Below are positions 7,643 to 15,628 of a stretch of DNA of 20,570 bases, one piece after another. Position numbers and translations under genes: made by a program. The stretch comes from a virus: IMG/VR virus record IMGVR_UViG_3300032820_000155, positions 1 through 20,570 of that record; one strand, written 5' to 3'. Position 1 is the stretch's first letter. Every line of letters starts with the position of its first letter. Under the pieces are notes generated by a model. It worked only from the letters and a program-made list of their open reading frames with translations. It did no database searches and was not told the DNA's origin.

Positions 7643-7732
7643 ATGGAGAATACTTCTGTTCCGCTAGCTGCTAACAGCGTTGAGAACAGCCTTGCAACCA
7701 ACTGCATCCGTTCAAGAGGTTTTGCCTCCTAA
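7643..7732 (+). CDS. 29-aa ORF running into the small terminase; possible true 5' end of it
   Basis: ATG 7643 begins MENTSVPLAANSVENSLATN, and the frame ends ...GCC-TCC-TAA at 7730-7732. The small terminase frame is +1 relative to it and overlaps its second half. If the ribosome skips T7730 after TCC, it continues directly into AAA-AAA-GAT of the terminase frame, giving a 143-aa fusion. UCC followed by a stop codon is the arrangement used in antizyme +1 frameshifting, and a slow stop also drives RF2 frameshifting. No strong ribosome-binding site is seen before the ATG. Alternatives: a chance ORF, or a one-base assembly error. Confidence 0.35.
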   Translation: MENTSVPLAANSVENSLATNCIRSRGFAS

Positions 7733-8075
7733 AAAAGATGCGACGCATCTTGCCAAGCACAGATTTAAGCCTGGCAGGTCAGGAAATCCTTCTGGCCGTC
7801 CAAAATCCAAACCATTCAAAGAAGAACTGGCCAAGGCCATCGCCAAGGCGACAAAAAACAGTCGTGGCAAGACATCAACCAATCTTGCACAGATCGCCGA
7901 CTCTTTAGTCAGAGAAGCAAAATCTGGTGATGTTCAAGCCATCAAAGAAATTGCCGACAGACTTGATGGCAAGGTTGTTCAGGTGGTTGAAGGTGATGTT
8001 GACAATCCTGTGGTGACAGAGGTCAGGTATCTTGTCGTTCATGCAACACTTGAGGATATGAATGATGCCGCTTGA
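7680..8075 (+). CDS. Terminase small subunit-like protein (DUF5681)
   Basis: Up to 131 residues from TTG 7680; other in-frame starts are TTG 7692 and 7722, none with a convincing ribosome-binding site, and an in-frame TAG at 7665-7667 closes the frame upstream (see the ORF at 7643). The basic motif FKPGRSGNPSGRPK (residues 29-42 from the first TTG) is the DUF5681 signature found in many phage proteins encoded directly before the large terminase. After it comes a basic helical stretch and an acidic, beta-prone C-terminus. Small terminases bind the packaging site and load the large subunit. Assignment rests on the motif and on its place immediately before, and 14 bases overlapping, the large terminase. 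Confidence 0.72.
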   Translation: MRTALQPTASVQEVLPPKKDATHLAKHRFKPGRSGNPSGRPKSKPFKEELAKAIAKATKNSRGKTSTNLAQIADSLVREAKSGDVQAIKEIADRLDGKVVQVVEGDVDNPVVTEVRYLVVHATLEDMNDAA

Positions 8076-9348
8076 TGGTACGGTTATCACACCTCAGATT
8101 TCTGATGCCTACCAGCCATTTTTGAAGCCATCAAGATACAAAGCTGTTAAGGGTGGACGAGGATCAGGCAAGTCTCATTTCTTTGCACAAGCAGCAGTCG
8201 TCAATTGTGCAGCTGTGTTGGGCACTCGTGTTGTTTGCATTCGTGAAGTTCAGAAGACATTGCGTGAATCGGCAAAGCGTCTGATTGAGGATAAAATTGA
8301 AACACTTGGTGCAAAAGGCTTTAAGGTTAAGAACGATGAGATTGAAACGCCCGGTGGCGGTGTTATCATTTTTAACGGAATGCAGGATCACACTGCGCAA
8401 TCAATCAAGTCTCTTGAAGGTTTTAAAGTGGCTTGGGTTGAAGAGGCACAAACCTTGAGCAAGACGTCGCTTGAGTTGCTTCGGCCAACTATTCGTATTG
8501 ATGACTCGGAGATTTGGGCTAGTTGGAATCCTCGAAGTGCTGGTGATCCGATTGATGCATTCTTTTCCGGTGAGCATCCTCCAGAGAATGCTATCATTCG
8601 CCATATAAACTTTGATCAGAATCCATGGTTCACTTCTGTTCTCAAGGCAGAGCGCATTTATGACTTTGAGTCAAATCCTCATAGGTATGCGCACATTTGG
8701 CTGGGTGAGTATGAACCGATGGTTGCTGGCGCTATTTGGGACAGGGCAACTCTTCATGCCAATCGTCGCCGAGAAGCTCCTCAGCTTGAACGGATATTGG
8801 TCGGTGTTGATCCAGCAATCACAAGCCCAGAGACAAATGCCAGAGGAACTCCTGATTATCATGGCATTGGTGTAGCGGCATTGGGGGCAGACGACAGAGG
8901 CTATGTGCTTGAAGACGCATCACGACAAGGTGGCCCAAAGGATTGGGCAGAGCGGACCATCGCCACATTTGATAAGTGGGAGGCAGATGCAGTTGTCGTT
9001 GAGGTGAATCAGGGTGGCGACATGGTCAAGCACACGTTGCAGTCGTACCGTAGGGAGTTGCCCATCATTGAGGTGCGAGCGACACGAGGCAAGCATGTCA
9101 GGGCAGAACCGATTAGTGCACTTTACAAGTTGAATCGCATCAGCCATGTCGGAACACATAGGGAGCTTGAGGACCAGTTATGTCGTTTCACCAACCACGG
9201 TTATGAGGGACCATCCGGCGAGAGTCCAGACAGGGCAGAAGCAATCATTTGGGCATTGTCAGAATTGTTTCCTGCATTGACACAGTCAACTCAGAAAATG
9301 AATCATGAAGAGAACTTTCCTGTAGTTGAGGGAGCGTGGATGGGATGA
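8062..9348 (+). CDS. Terminase large subunit (ATPase plus nuclease)
   Basis: 428 residues from ATG 8062 (a second ATG is at 8065), with GAGG seven bases upstream. The ATPase domain has Walker A GGRGSGKS (31-38, Lys37), an adenine-region REVQKTLRESAKR segment, and Walker B VAWVEEAQ with E127/E128. The C-terminal RNase H-like nuclease shows D250 in GVDPAI, E314 in VVVEVNQGGD and D390 in SPDRAEAI, the three acidic metal ligands. This is the packaging motor that cuts concatemers and drives DNA into the prohead through the portal encoded next. The overall pattern is PBSX/Terminase_3-like in the ATPase with a Terminase_6C-like nuclease; it is shorter than P22 gp2 (499 aa). Confidence 0.96.
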   Translation: MMPLDGTVITPQISDAYQPFLKPSRYKAVKGGRGSGKSHFFAQAAVVNCAAVLGTRVVCIREVQKTLRESAKRLIEDKIETLGAKGFKVKNDEIETPGGGVIIFNGMQDHTAQSIKSLEGFKVAWVEEAQTLSKTSLELLRPTIRIDDSEIWASWNPRSAGDPIDAFFSGEHPPENAIIRHINFDQNPWFTSVLKAERIYDFESNPHRYAHIWLGEYEPMVAGAIWDRATLHANRRREAPQLERILVGVDPAITSPETNARGTPDYHGIGVAALGADDRGYVLEDASRQGGPKDWAERTIATFDKWEADAVVVEVNQGGDMVKHTLQSYRRELPIIEVRATRGKHVRAEPISALYKLNRISHVGTHRELEDQLCRFTNHGYEGPSGESPDRAEAIIWALSELFPALTQSTQKMNHEENFPVVEGAWMG

Positions 9349-11603
9349 GCCAGGAAAAAACAGTGGCAGATGATGTCATCAAAGATGCTATGGAGCGATT
9401 TGCTGAATCCAATTCCTCAACAGAGGAGGATCGTACCGATTATAAGAATGATTGGAAGTTTGCTCGTTTGGCAGATCAATGGCCAGCCGCCATTGCCAAG
9501 CAACGAGTTCAAGAAGCTCGTCCGGTTTTAGTCATCAACAAATTACCAGCTTTAATTAGATCGGTGGTGAATGAGTCACGTCAGAATAAACCATCCATTA
9601 GAGTTTCTCCAGTGGACAATGATGCTGATGAAGATTCGGCTGAGGTTATTGGCGGATTGATCCGTGCTGTTGAACGTGAATCGGGTGCTGATCTTGCTTA
9701 TGACACTGCGATTGATCAAGCAGTCACAGGTGGTTTTGGATTTTTCCGAGTGTCAATTGACTTTGCACATGAGGAGACATTTGATCTTGAGGCGAGAATT
9801 GAGCGCATCCCTTATGCCCCAATGGTCCATTGGGATCCCAGCTCAACAACTTTTGATGCCAGCGATTGGGATTACGCATTTATTTCAGAGGTGATGACCA
9901 AGCGTCAATACAATGTGAGATATCCTAAAGGCTCCAATGTTCCATTTGATGGATCAACCTCTGATGCTTCATTTGGTCAGGGCATTGATGAAGAGTCTAT
10001 TCGCATAGCAGAGTATTTCTTGCGTGAAGAAAAAGAGCGTAACATTCTTATGCTTGAGGTGCCGAACCCACAGACAGGTGAGATGGATTTGCAAGTGGTC
10101 AGAGAGGATTTGCTACCAGATCTGGCCAAGGCATTCTTTGATGCTTTACAAATTGATGGGTCTGGCAATGACAAGGAACTTATTTCATCGTTTATGGACG
10201 CCAGTGGTGTTAAAGAGATACGCAGACGCAAAGTTACATACCATAAAGTAACACGCCGTATCATAAATGGAGTTGAGGTCCTTGATGAGGGTGAGTGGCC
10301 GGGCACAATGATACCTATTTGCCCAGTGTGGGGAGATGAAACCTATGATGAACAGGGCAGACGCCATTTTCGTTCAATGATTAGGGACGCTAAAGATCCG
10401 CAGGTGATGTTTAATTTTTGGCGATCAGCAACAACTGAATTGGTAGCGATGGCACCTAAGAGCCCATGGATCGGTCCAAAAGGATTCATTCCCAAAGGTC
10501 ATGAGACAAAGTGGGCCAGCGCCAATACCCGTTCTCACCAATACCTTGAATATGATAAGAATGCTGGTGAGGCACCGCGCAGACAGGAGTTTGCAGGTGT
10601 CCCGACGGGTGCCTTGCAGGAAGCCATGAGTGCTGCTGATGATATGAAATCAATCACTGGAATTTTCGACTCATCACTTGGAGCACGGTCCAATGAAACG
10701 AGCGGAAAAGCTATTCTCGCAAGGGAACGACAAGGAGACGTCAGCAACTTCCACTTCATCGACAATCTCACAAGAGCAATTCGTTATGCCGGAGAGATTC
10801 TTATCGAGATTATACCATCTGTGTACTCGACGAGATCCGCTATTCGTATTTTGGGTGAGGATCAGAAAGAGAATATCGTCAATCTTACACAGCAAGATGG
10901 GGGATCAAGTCAAAAGGGACCAGATGGAGGTCCGGCATTGTACAATCTGAGTGTGGGCAAATATGATGTAACTGTGAGCACTGGGCCATCATTCTCCACC
11001 CAGAGGGAAGAAACACGTGAAACTCTTATTGAGATCATGCGACAGGTTCCTGATGCTGCTGCATTTTTGGGTGATGTGTTACTTGATCATATGGATTTCG
11101 TTGGTGCTGATAAAGTTGCCAAGCGTCTTCAGCTTATATTGCCGGAGGCGATTCGCAAAGCTGAAGAAGCTGAGACAGACAGCGACAATCCAGAAGCTGC
11201 AGCCCTCCTTCAAGAATTGCAAGCTAAGGACCAGGAATTTGCTCAAATAAAAGATCAGGTGATGTCTGAAATTGCAGAGTTGCAGAAAGAATTGGAATCA
11301 GAAAAGTTCAATAATGAAGCTGCAACAATCAAAGCGCAGGGTGATGTAAAGAAAATTGAGAATGATTCTAGAGAACTGGCTCTTAAGGAAAGTGCAGCAG
11401 TTCCTCCAAAATTGCAATGGGAATATGACAGACAATTAGCTCAGGATGATCGTAACTGGAGATCGGGTCAGAATGAGCTCGACAGAATGACTGATTTAGC
11501 CAAGGTCATTCTTAATAAGTCAATTGATGGCGAATTGCCTGAGGATCAAGAGGCAGCGATTAGCGAGGCTTTACGTCAAGCTGCAGAGGTGCTTCCACAA
11601 TGA
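9345..11603 (+). CDS. Portal protein, P22-type
   Basis: 752 residues from ATG 9345, chosen over the in-frame GTG at 9336 because GAGGGAG (9328-9334) is well spaced and ATGA overlaps the terminase stop. The sequence matches the P22 portal family: an N-terminal DWKFARLADQW, a KLPALIRSVVNESRQNKPSI segment, a GGFGFFRVSIDF stretch, HWDPSSTTFD, and a WRSATTELVAMAPKSPW region. Length is close to P22 gp1 (725 aa). The C-terminal part (about 615-685) is a long heptad-like coiled coil rich in Glu, Gln and Lys, corresponding to the barrel/crown region of long P22-type portals. It forms the dodecameric ring at the packaging vertex and the DNA exit channel. Confidence 0.95.
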   Translation: MSQEKTVADDVIKDAMERFAESNSSTEEDRTDYKNDWKFARLADQWPAAIAKQRVQEARPVLVINKLPALIRSVVNESRQNKPSIRVSPVDNDADEDSAEVIGGLIRAVERESGADLAYDTAIDQAVTGGFGFFRVSIDFAHEETFDLEARIERIPYAPMVHWDPSSTTFDASDWDYAFISEVMTKRQYNVRYPKGSNVPFDGSTSDASFGQGIDEESIRIAEYFLREEKERNILMLEVPNPQTGEMDLQVVREDLLPDLAKAFFDALQIDGSGNDKELISSFMDASGVKEIRRRKVTYHKVTRRIINGVEVLDEGEWPGTMIPICPVWGDETYDEQGRRHFRSMIRDAKDPQVMFNFWRSATTELVAMAPKSPWIGPKGFIPKGHETKWASANTRSHQYLEYDKNAGEAPRRQEFAGVPTGALQEAMSAADDMKSITGIFDSSLGARSNETSGKAILARERQGDVSNFHFIDNLTRAIRYAGEILIEIIPSVYSTRSAIRILGEDQKENIVNLTQQDGGSSQKGPDGGPALYNLSVGKYDVTVSTGPSFSTQREETRETLIEIMRQVPDAAAFLGDVLLDHMDFVGADKVAKRLQLILPEAIRKAEEAETDSDNPEAAALLQELQAKDQEFAQIKDQVMSEIAELQKELESEKFNNEAATIKAQGDVKKIENDSRELALKESAAVPPKLQWEYDRQLAQDDRNWRSGQNELDRMTDLAKVILNKSIDGELPEDQEAAISEALRQAAEVLPQ

Positions 11604-12487
11604 CCCCACTTCAATATTTTCTAATGACTTCACATGGACGTGATGATACACGTGGACCCACCACAGAATATGAGACGATGTTTCCTGGTCAAGTAAGCGC
11701 TCAAGGTGGGCCTGGATGGCGACCGGATGACTCAACACAGCCAGATGCAGCACTCAGAAATGTCAGATCCCCCAATAGATGGGGATGGGGATCTGGTTGG
11801 CCATCAAGAGAACAGTTAACATCAGGTGCTGGAAGTTTAATTGGAAGTTTACTCGGGCCAGCCGGGCAAGCCATTGGAGCAGGTGTTGGGGGTTACGCAG
11901 GAGGTATGAATGCTTCCAAGGCAGCGGGCACTGCTGCGGGAACTGCAATAGGTACGGCTCTAATGCCCGGCATCGGCTCAATGGTAGGCGGTTGGCTAGG
12001 TGGTAAACTTGGGGATCAGATTGGTAGTGGTACTGGGACAATAGACTATAGCGTACCTACTAGCTTGGAGGATGAACGGGCAATACACGGAACCTCAGCT
12101 CCAATCACTAGACCAGCCAGCCCAGCCAGCAGAGCATCAGCAATTGATTGGTACCAACCAACAAGTATTGCTGGTCCAGCTATGTATGCAAATCCGGCTG
12201 GACCTGCTGGCATGCCATGGAACGAGCTTCAGCAAATTCGGACATCAGAACTTGGAGGCGGACCTGGATGGTCGCCAACGGGTTATAATCGCACCGCTGC
12301 ATCACCAGTACCCTATGCGGAAAGTGTTTCGGATTTACAAACAATTCGGGCGACACCAACCCAAACGACTACGCCGTCCGCGCCACGAGTCGTCTCGGCA
12401 CCAACCCGCGCCGACACCGAGCGATATGATGAATGGCGACAAAATGAACCCTATGCCGGTTATGAACCGGGAGACCCTTGGGCATGA
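11600..12487 (+). CDS. Glycine-zipper, Pro/Ser-rich protein between portal and scaffold
   Basis: 295 residues, ATGA-coupled to the portal. Residues about 73-147 form a long glycine/alanine stretch with small residues spaced by three (GxxxG pattern: GPAGQAIGAGVGG, AAGTAAGTAIG, GSMVGGWLGGKLG), a glycine-zipper able to insert in or cross a membrane. The flanks are hydrophilic and disordered-looking, rich in Pro, Ser and Thr. A GGPGWxP motif occurs twice (36-42 and 220-226). I do not recognise a named family. A glycine zipper inside a virion gene cluster suggests an ejected protein that helps DNA cross the host envelope, but its place next to portal and scaffold could also mean a minor head protein. 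Confidence 0.85.
   Translation: MTPLQYFLMTSHGRDDTRGPTTEYETMFPGQVSAQGGPGWRPDDSTQPDAALRNVRSPNRWGWGSGWPSREQLTSGAGSLIGSLLGPAGQAIGAGVGGYAGGMNASKAAGTAAGTAIGTALMPGIGSMVGGWLGGKLGDQIGSGTGTIDYSVPTSLEDERAIHGTSAPITRPASPASRASAIDWYQPTSIAGPAMYANPAGPAGMPWNELQQIRTSELGGGPGWSPTGYNRTAASPVPYAESVSDLQTIRATPTQTTTPSAPRVVSAPTRADTERYDEWRQNEPYAGYEPGDPWA
12113..12130 (+). repeat. 9-bp tandem duplication CCAGCCAGC x2
   Basis: Two exact adjacent copies inside the glycine-zipper gene, encoding the repeated Pro-Ala-Ser of its linker. This is a simple slippage-type expansion in a disordered segment. Confidence 0.7.
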
Positions 12488-12593
12488 GACAAGACGATTT
12501 TGCCCCCAGTTGGACGGGTCATTAATGAGTTATGGCTATAAATGATCACAACCGGATGCCACTCGAGAGAGACATCCAAAAAAGGAGAGTATG

Positions 12594-13649
12594 ATGGCAG
12601 ATGAGACAACCGTCGCCGGTGGCGAAGTTGCCCCAGAAGTAGTTGCACCAATCCCAGTTGTAGATGCACCTGTTGAACAGGCGGCTGAAACAATTGAGAC
12701 GATAGACGTTACACCCACTGAAACTCTGGATCCTGCTTTGCCAGACGATGATGGTTTCATTGATGTTGAAGCAGCGGCTAATGCAGAAGAAGGTGGCGAA
12801 TCGTCTGGCGACGAATCTGAAGAGCCAAACTCTGATGAATCTGAAGGCGAAACTGCCGAGACAATTGAGTTCGATTTTGGCGGAACTAAGCTTGAAGTTC
12901 TGAAGGACTCTCTTCCACCAGAACTTGCTGGTCGTGTGCAAGAATTCGCTTCGGGTATTTGGAGCGATTACACAGGCAAGTCTCAAGCCAATGCTGATAT
13001 GGCGAAAGGACTAGAGGCACGTTCAAGTGCGCTAGATAACTTGACCCAACTCAATGGCGATGTACTGACAACTTATACACGAGGCATGCAAATTCAATCT
13101 GAGATTGCCCAATTGCGACAAGTTGATACCAATGCACTCTGGAATTCGCAAGATCCCGATCCTGCTGTCAGGCAGGAACAATCTGATCGAGCGAGACGTG
13201 TTTCGGATCTGTTATCGCAGAAACAATCTGAGTTTGATAACGTCGTTGCACAAGTCGGTGAATATGAGACCAGACTTAATTCAGCACAAGCAGAGGAATC
13301 TGTCCGGGTAGCTGAAAAGGGTAAGGCAGTTCTCGATGGCCGCATCAAGAACTTCTCATCTGAGAAAGCTCCTGAAGTGGTTAAATACGCCATCGCTAGT
13401 GGCATGGACAAAGCTACCGCTGAAGAGTGGTCGCACAATCCCAGAGTCACAGAATGGGCGTATAAAGCGATGCTTTATGATCGCATGGCAACCAAGAGGA
13501 AGCAAGTCTCACGTAAATCAACATCAGCAGTAGCACAGCCAGTCACACAAATGAAGTCGGCGGGCAATGCAGGTGTAGTTTCAAATGATCCTGAAAAAAT
13601 GTCGATGGGTCAATTGAGCAAGCACTTAGGATTACATCCTGATAGCTGA
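12594..13649 (+). CDS. Scaffolding protein
   Basis: 351 residues from ATG 12594, preferred over ATG 12591 because AAGGAG (12582-12587) is then six bases away rather than three. The N-terminal 90 residues are very acidic (Glu/Asp/Ser with Thr and Pro), followed by EFDFGGTKLEVL and a mostly helical, coiled-coil-like middle (Gln, Glu, Arg rich; about 130-260). The C-terminus is basic (KRKQVSRKS, about 302-310) and ends in a short helix, MSMGQLSKHLGLHPDS. An acidic start, helical middle and basic tail immediately before the coat gene is the plan of P22-like scaffolds, which bind coat subunits through the basic C-terminus and leave the prohead. P22 gp8 is 303 aa. Confidence 0.82.
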   Translation: MADETTVAGGEVAPEVVAPIPVVDAPVEQAAETIETIDVTPTETLDPALPDDDGFIDVEAAANAEEGGESSGDESEEPNSDESEGETAETIEFDFGGTKLEVLKDSLPPELAGRVQEFASGIWSDYTGKSQANADMAKGLEARSSALDNLTQLNGDVLTTYTRGMQIQSEIAQLRQVDTNALWNSQDPDPAVRQEQSDRARRVSDLLSQKQSEFDNVVAQVGEYETRLNSAQAEESVRVAEKGKAVLDGRIKNFSSEKAPEVVKYAIASGMDKATAEEWSHNPRVTEWAYKAMLYDRMATKRKQVSRKSTSAVAQPVTQMKSAGNAGVVSNDPEKMSMGQLSKHLGLHPDS

Positions 13650-13689
13650 TATCCGAAACGCCCATTGCGGGCAAGAATAGGAGCCAATC

Positions 13690-14931
13690 ATGGCTAATAC
13701 TCTGTTAACTGCGAGCATAATCGCTAAGGCGGCTGTGCTTCAGCTTGACAATAACCTCGTTATGGCCAAGAAAGTATTTCGTGGCTATGAAGGGGAATTT
13801 GCCAAGAACATAAATGGGTATGAGATTGGGGATTCGATCTCAGTCAGACGCCCAATGGACTTCACAGTTCGAGACGGTGCTGTGATGAATGTTCAAGACA
13901 CAACAGAAGGCAAATTCACGCTAACTGTTGATAAGCGTAAGGGTGTTGACTTTGAGTTCACGTCACAAGAGTTGACGTTGAGCATCAAAGAGTTATCTGA
14001 GCGTGTCATAAAACCAGCAATGATTCAGCTGGCTAACCAGGTTGACACTGATCTGATGGCACTCTATAAAGACGTTCCCTCATGGGTCGGTACTCCAGGT
14101 CAAACGATCAACAGTTTTGCTGATCTCGCCTTGGGACCGGAGCGGATGGATGAAATGGCAAATCCGGTTGATGGCCGGAGTGCAGTTCTTTCACCGGCAG
14201 ATCATTGGGGGATGGTTGGAAATCTGACGGGATTGTACATTGAACGCTCTGCTAATAGTGCGTATCGAAACGGTTCCCTCGGAAATGTTGGCGGACTTGA
14301 AGTTCTGATGTCTCAGAATGTACCGACACACACAGTCGGAACAAACTGGGCAACAGGCTCCACACCTCTGACGAATGGAGCTGCGCAGGAAACTACGTAT
14401 GCAGCTTCAAAGGACACAGATACAATGTCCTTGATCACAGATGGTTGGAGCTCTGGTGCGACTTCATTGAAGCAAGGTGATGTTTTCACCATTGCCAATG
14501 TGAATGCAGTGAATCCTGTAACAAAAGTCGATCTTGGCTTTTTGAAGCAGTTTGCCATCACTGCAGATATCAGCGATACATCAGGTGCGATCACGATGAC
14601 GATCACTCCTGCTGCGATCCTGACGGGTGCGCATCAGAACATTTCTGCCACAATTGCTGATGGTGCAGCACTAACTGAAGTTGGAACGGAAGCGACAGGC
14701 TATCGCCAGAATATGGTGTTCAATCAGAATGCTTTTGCTCTGGTTAGCGTGCCACTTGTTTCTCCTCCAGGTGCTGTAGATGTTGGACGTCAGTCATACA
14801 AAGGAACGAACGTTCGAGTGATTCCGGTGTATGATGGCACGAATGACATTTCCAAATGGAGACTTGACATTTTGTATGGTGTCAAGACTGTTGACTCTCG
14901 TTTGGCCCATCGTGTTAGTGGTACTGCTTAA
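13690..14931 (+). CDS. Major capsid (coat) protein, P22 gp5-like
   Basis: 413 residues (P22 gp5: 430), with GGAG seven bases before the ATG. The start MANTLLTASIIAKAAVLQL and the following VFRGYEGEF, GDSISVRRPMDFTVRDG and a DFEFTSQELTLSIKEL segment match the P22 coat family (HK97 fold: N-arm, E-loop, spine helix). A central block of about 110 residues (roughly 220-330, rich in Thr, Gly and Asp, with strand-turn character) sits where P22 coat carries its insertion domain, and the A-domain resumes with RQNMVFNQNAFALVSVPL. It builds the icosahedral shell around the scaffold. High-level expression is expected; the gene is followed by a short gap and a small structural gene. Confidence 0.95.
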   Translation: MANTLLTASIIAKAAVLQLDNNLVMAKKVFRGYEGEFAKNINGYEIGDSISVRRPMDFTVRDGAVMNVQDTTEGKFTLTVDKRKGVDFEFTSQELTLSIKELSERVIKPAMIQLANQVDTDLMALYKDVPSWVGTPGQTINSFADLALGPERMDEMANPVDGRSAVLSPADHWGMVGNLTGLYIERSANSAYRNGSLGNVGGLEVLMSQNVPTHTVGTNWATGSTPLTNGAAQETTYAASKDTDTMSLITDGWSSGATSLKQGDVFTIANVNAVNPVTKVDLGFLKQFAITADISDTSGAITMTITPAAILTGAHQNISATIADGAALTEVGTEATGYRQNMVFNQNAFALVSVPLVSPPGAVDVGRQSYKGTNVRVIPVYDGTNDISKWRLDILYGVKTVDSRLAHRVSGTA

Positions 14932-14987
14932 CTTTGAATGATTGACATCCTGCTTAATTTGGTGGGGCGTCAGTTAGGAGAACTATC

Positions 14988-15245
14988 ATGACTGTTGAGT
15001 ACATTGGTGATGGAAATACAGATGGAACCTGCCTTGGGCAGTCTTCATCTGAGCTTATTGCCTTTCACGGTGCAACACCTATTGCACAACCTGCTGCGGC
15101 AGCCCAAGCGGCTGCTCCTGCGGGTGGCACAGGTGCCACTGCTGGGGCATACGATACCGCCTCAAACCGGAATGACATGATCGACTTGGTCAACGCCATG
15201 AGAACGGTGTTGGTTAATAATGGTCTCATGAAGGGTTCGGCGTAA
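14988..15245 (+). CDS. Small head decoration/head-fibre-like protein
   Basis: 85 residues with AGGAGA before the ATG. The N-terminal GTCLGQSSSELIAFHGATPIAQP matches a motif (G-x-x-LGQS..., FxGxTPxxQP) common in small phage head-fibre or decoration proteins; then comes an Ala/Pro/Gly linker (AAAAQAAAPAGGTGATAG) and a helical C-terminus NRNDMIDLVNAMRTVLVNNGL. Its place directly after the coat gene and before a strong terminator fits a capsid-associated protein made in quantity. The family is recognised by motif only. Confidence 0.68.
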   Translation: MTVEYIGDGNTDGTCLGQSSSELIAFHGATPIAQPAAAAQAAAPAGGTGATAGAYDTASNRNDMIDLVNAMRTVLVNNGLMKGSA

Positions 15246-15250
15246 ATCTG

Positions 15251-15282
15251 ATGATGGGCCATCCTTCGTGATGGCCCATCAT
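15251..15282 (+). terminator. Strong hairpin terminator after the coat/decoration genes
   Basis: A perfect 13-bp stem ATGATGGGCCATC / GATGGCCCATCAT (15251-15263 and 15270-15282) with a six-base loop CTTCGT, starting 5 bases after the stop of the decoration gene and followed by TCTGATTCT. The stem is strong but the trailing T-tract is short, so it may be a partial terminator that lowers transcription of the tail genes relative to coat, or an mRNA-stabilising 3' structure. Confidence 0.8.
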
Positions 15283-15302
15283 TCTGATTCTAGGAGATTG
15301 TC

Positions 15303-15626
15303 GTGACAGATTTTTCGAGTATGTCGAAAAGAAATATTGTTGAAATGTTTCCTCAGCTGGATGCCAAGGAGACGAAGGATAAACTCGTTGCACAAGCTGA
15401 AGAGCTTGAAGCTGAAGACGCGCCTGATCATTCAGAAAAGATAACCATTCGTCAAGTCGGTGGTCCAGTCCACGGGTACAGGGATGGTAAAGATGGAACT
15501 ATCGAGGCGACTCAGTTCGACAATGGCTCTATTGGGAAAGGTTGGTTTGATAGCCCATCCAAGTGCAAAAATAGATCTACTGCTCCGAATGGCACGCACA
15601 TTTGGCTAAGAGCAGGGGACAGATAG
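15303..15626 (+). CDS. Small phage protein, virion-associated candidate
   Basis: 107 residues from GTG 15303, with CTAGGAGA upstream. The N-terminal FSSMSKRNIVEMFPQLDAKETKDKLVAQAEELE resembles a small SAP/HeH-like helical domain often seen in short phage proteins of head-tail cassettes, followed by an acidic linker and a C-terminal part with VHGYRDGKDGT and GWFDSPSKC (GW-x-DSPxK). Such proteins recur between coat and adaptor genes in short-tailed phages but have no assigned activity. It lies directly after the terminator, so it is the first gene of the next transcription segment or of read-through RNA. Confidence 0.65.
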   Translation: MTDFSSMSKRNIVEMFPQLDAKETKDKLVAQAEELEAEDAPDHSEKITIRQVGGPVHGYRDGKDGTIEATQFDNGSIGKGWFDSPSKCKNRSTAPNGTHIWLRAGDR

Positions 15627-15628
15627 TT

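Larger units (their letters stand above)
7458..7679 (+). promoter_or_regulatory. Dyad-rich intergenic region between replication and packaging blocks
   Basis: About 220 bases with no convincing gene other than the short ATG ORF at 7643. It is more A/T-rich than its flanks and holds several dyads (listed separately) plus a 10-bp palindrome ATGATATCAT at 7454-7463 across the nuclease stop. A TATAAA at 7531-7536 resembles a -10 box but has no acceptable -35 at 16-18 bases, so a plain sigma70 promoter is not supported. The position, just upstream of terminase, suits a late promoter with activator sites or a packaging (pac) signal. The assignment is inferential. Confidence 0.45.

Noticed and set aside
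7635-7660. TTGTCA as a -35 box before the small terminase
   Set aside because: No -10-like hexamer follows at 16-18 bases; the nearest T/A-rich stretch is only about 10 bases away.
9977-10306. Antisense open frames such as the 109-codon one inside the portal gene
   Set aside because: They are shadows of long, well-supported + strand genes and have no recognisable motif or ribosome-binding site.
12484-12590. Tiny ORFs (13 and 6 codons) after the glycine-zipper gene, with ATGA and TAATG junctions
   Set aside because: Too short and without distinctive composition or a clear ribosome-binding site; treated as the leader of the scaffold gene.
13650-13689. GCCC-ATTGC-GGGC hairpin before the coat gene as a terminator
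   Set aside because: The stem is only four pairs with no T-run, and it overlaps the leader of a highly expressed gene.
14942-14970. TTGACA box before the decoration gene suggesting a promoter
   Set aside because: The bases 17 downstream read GGGCGT, and no -10-like element is found at an allowed distance.
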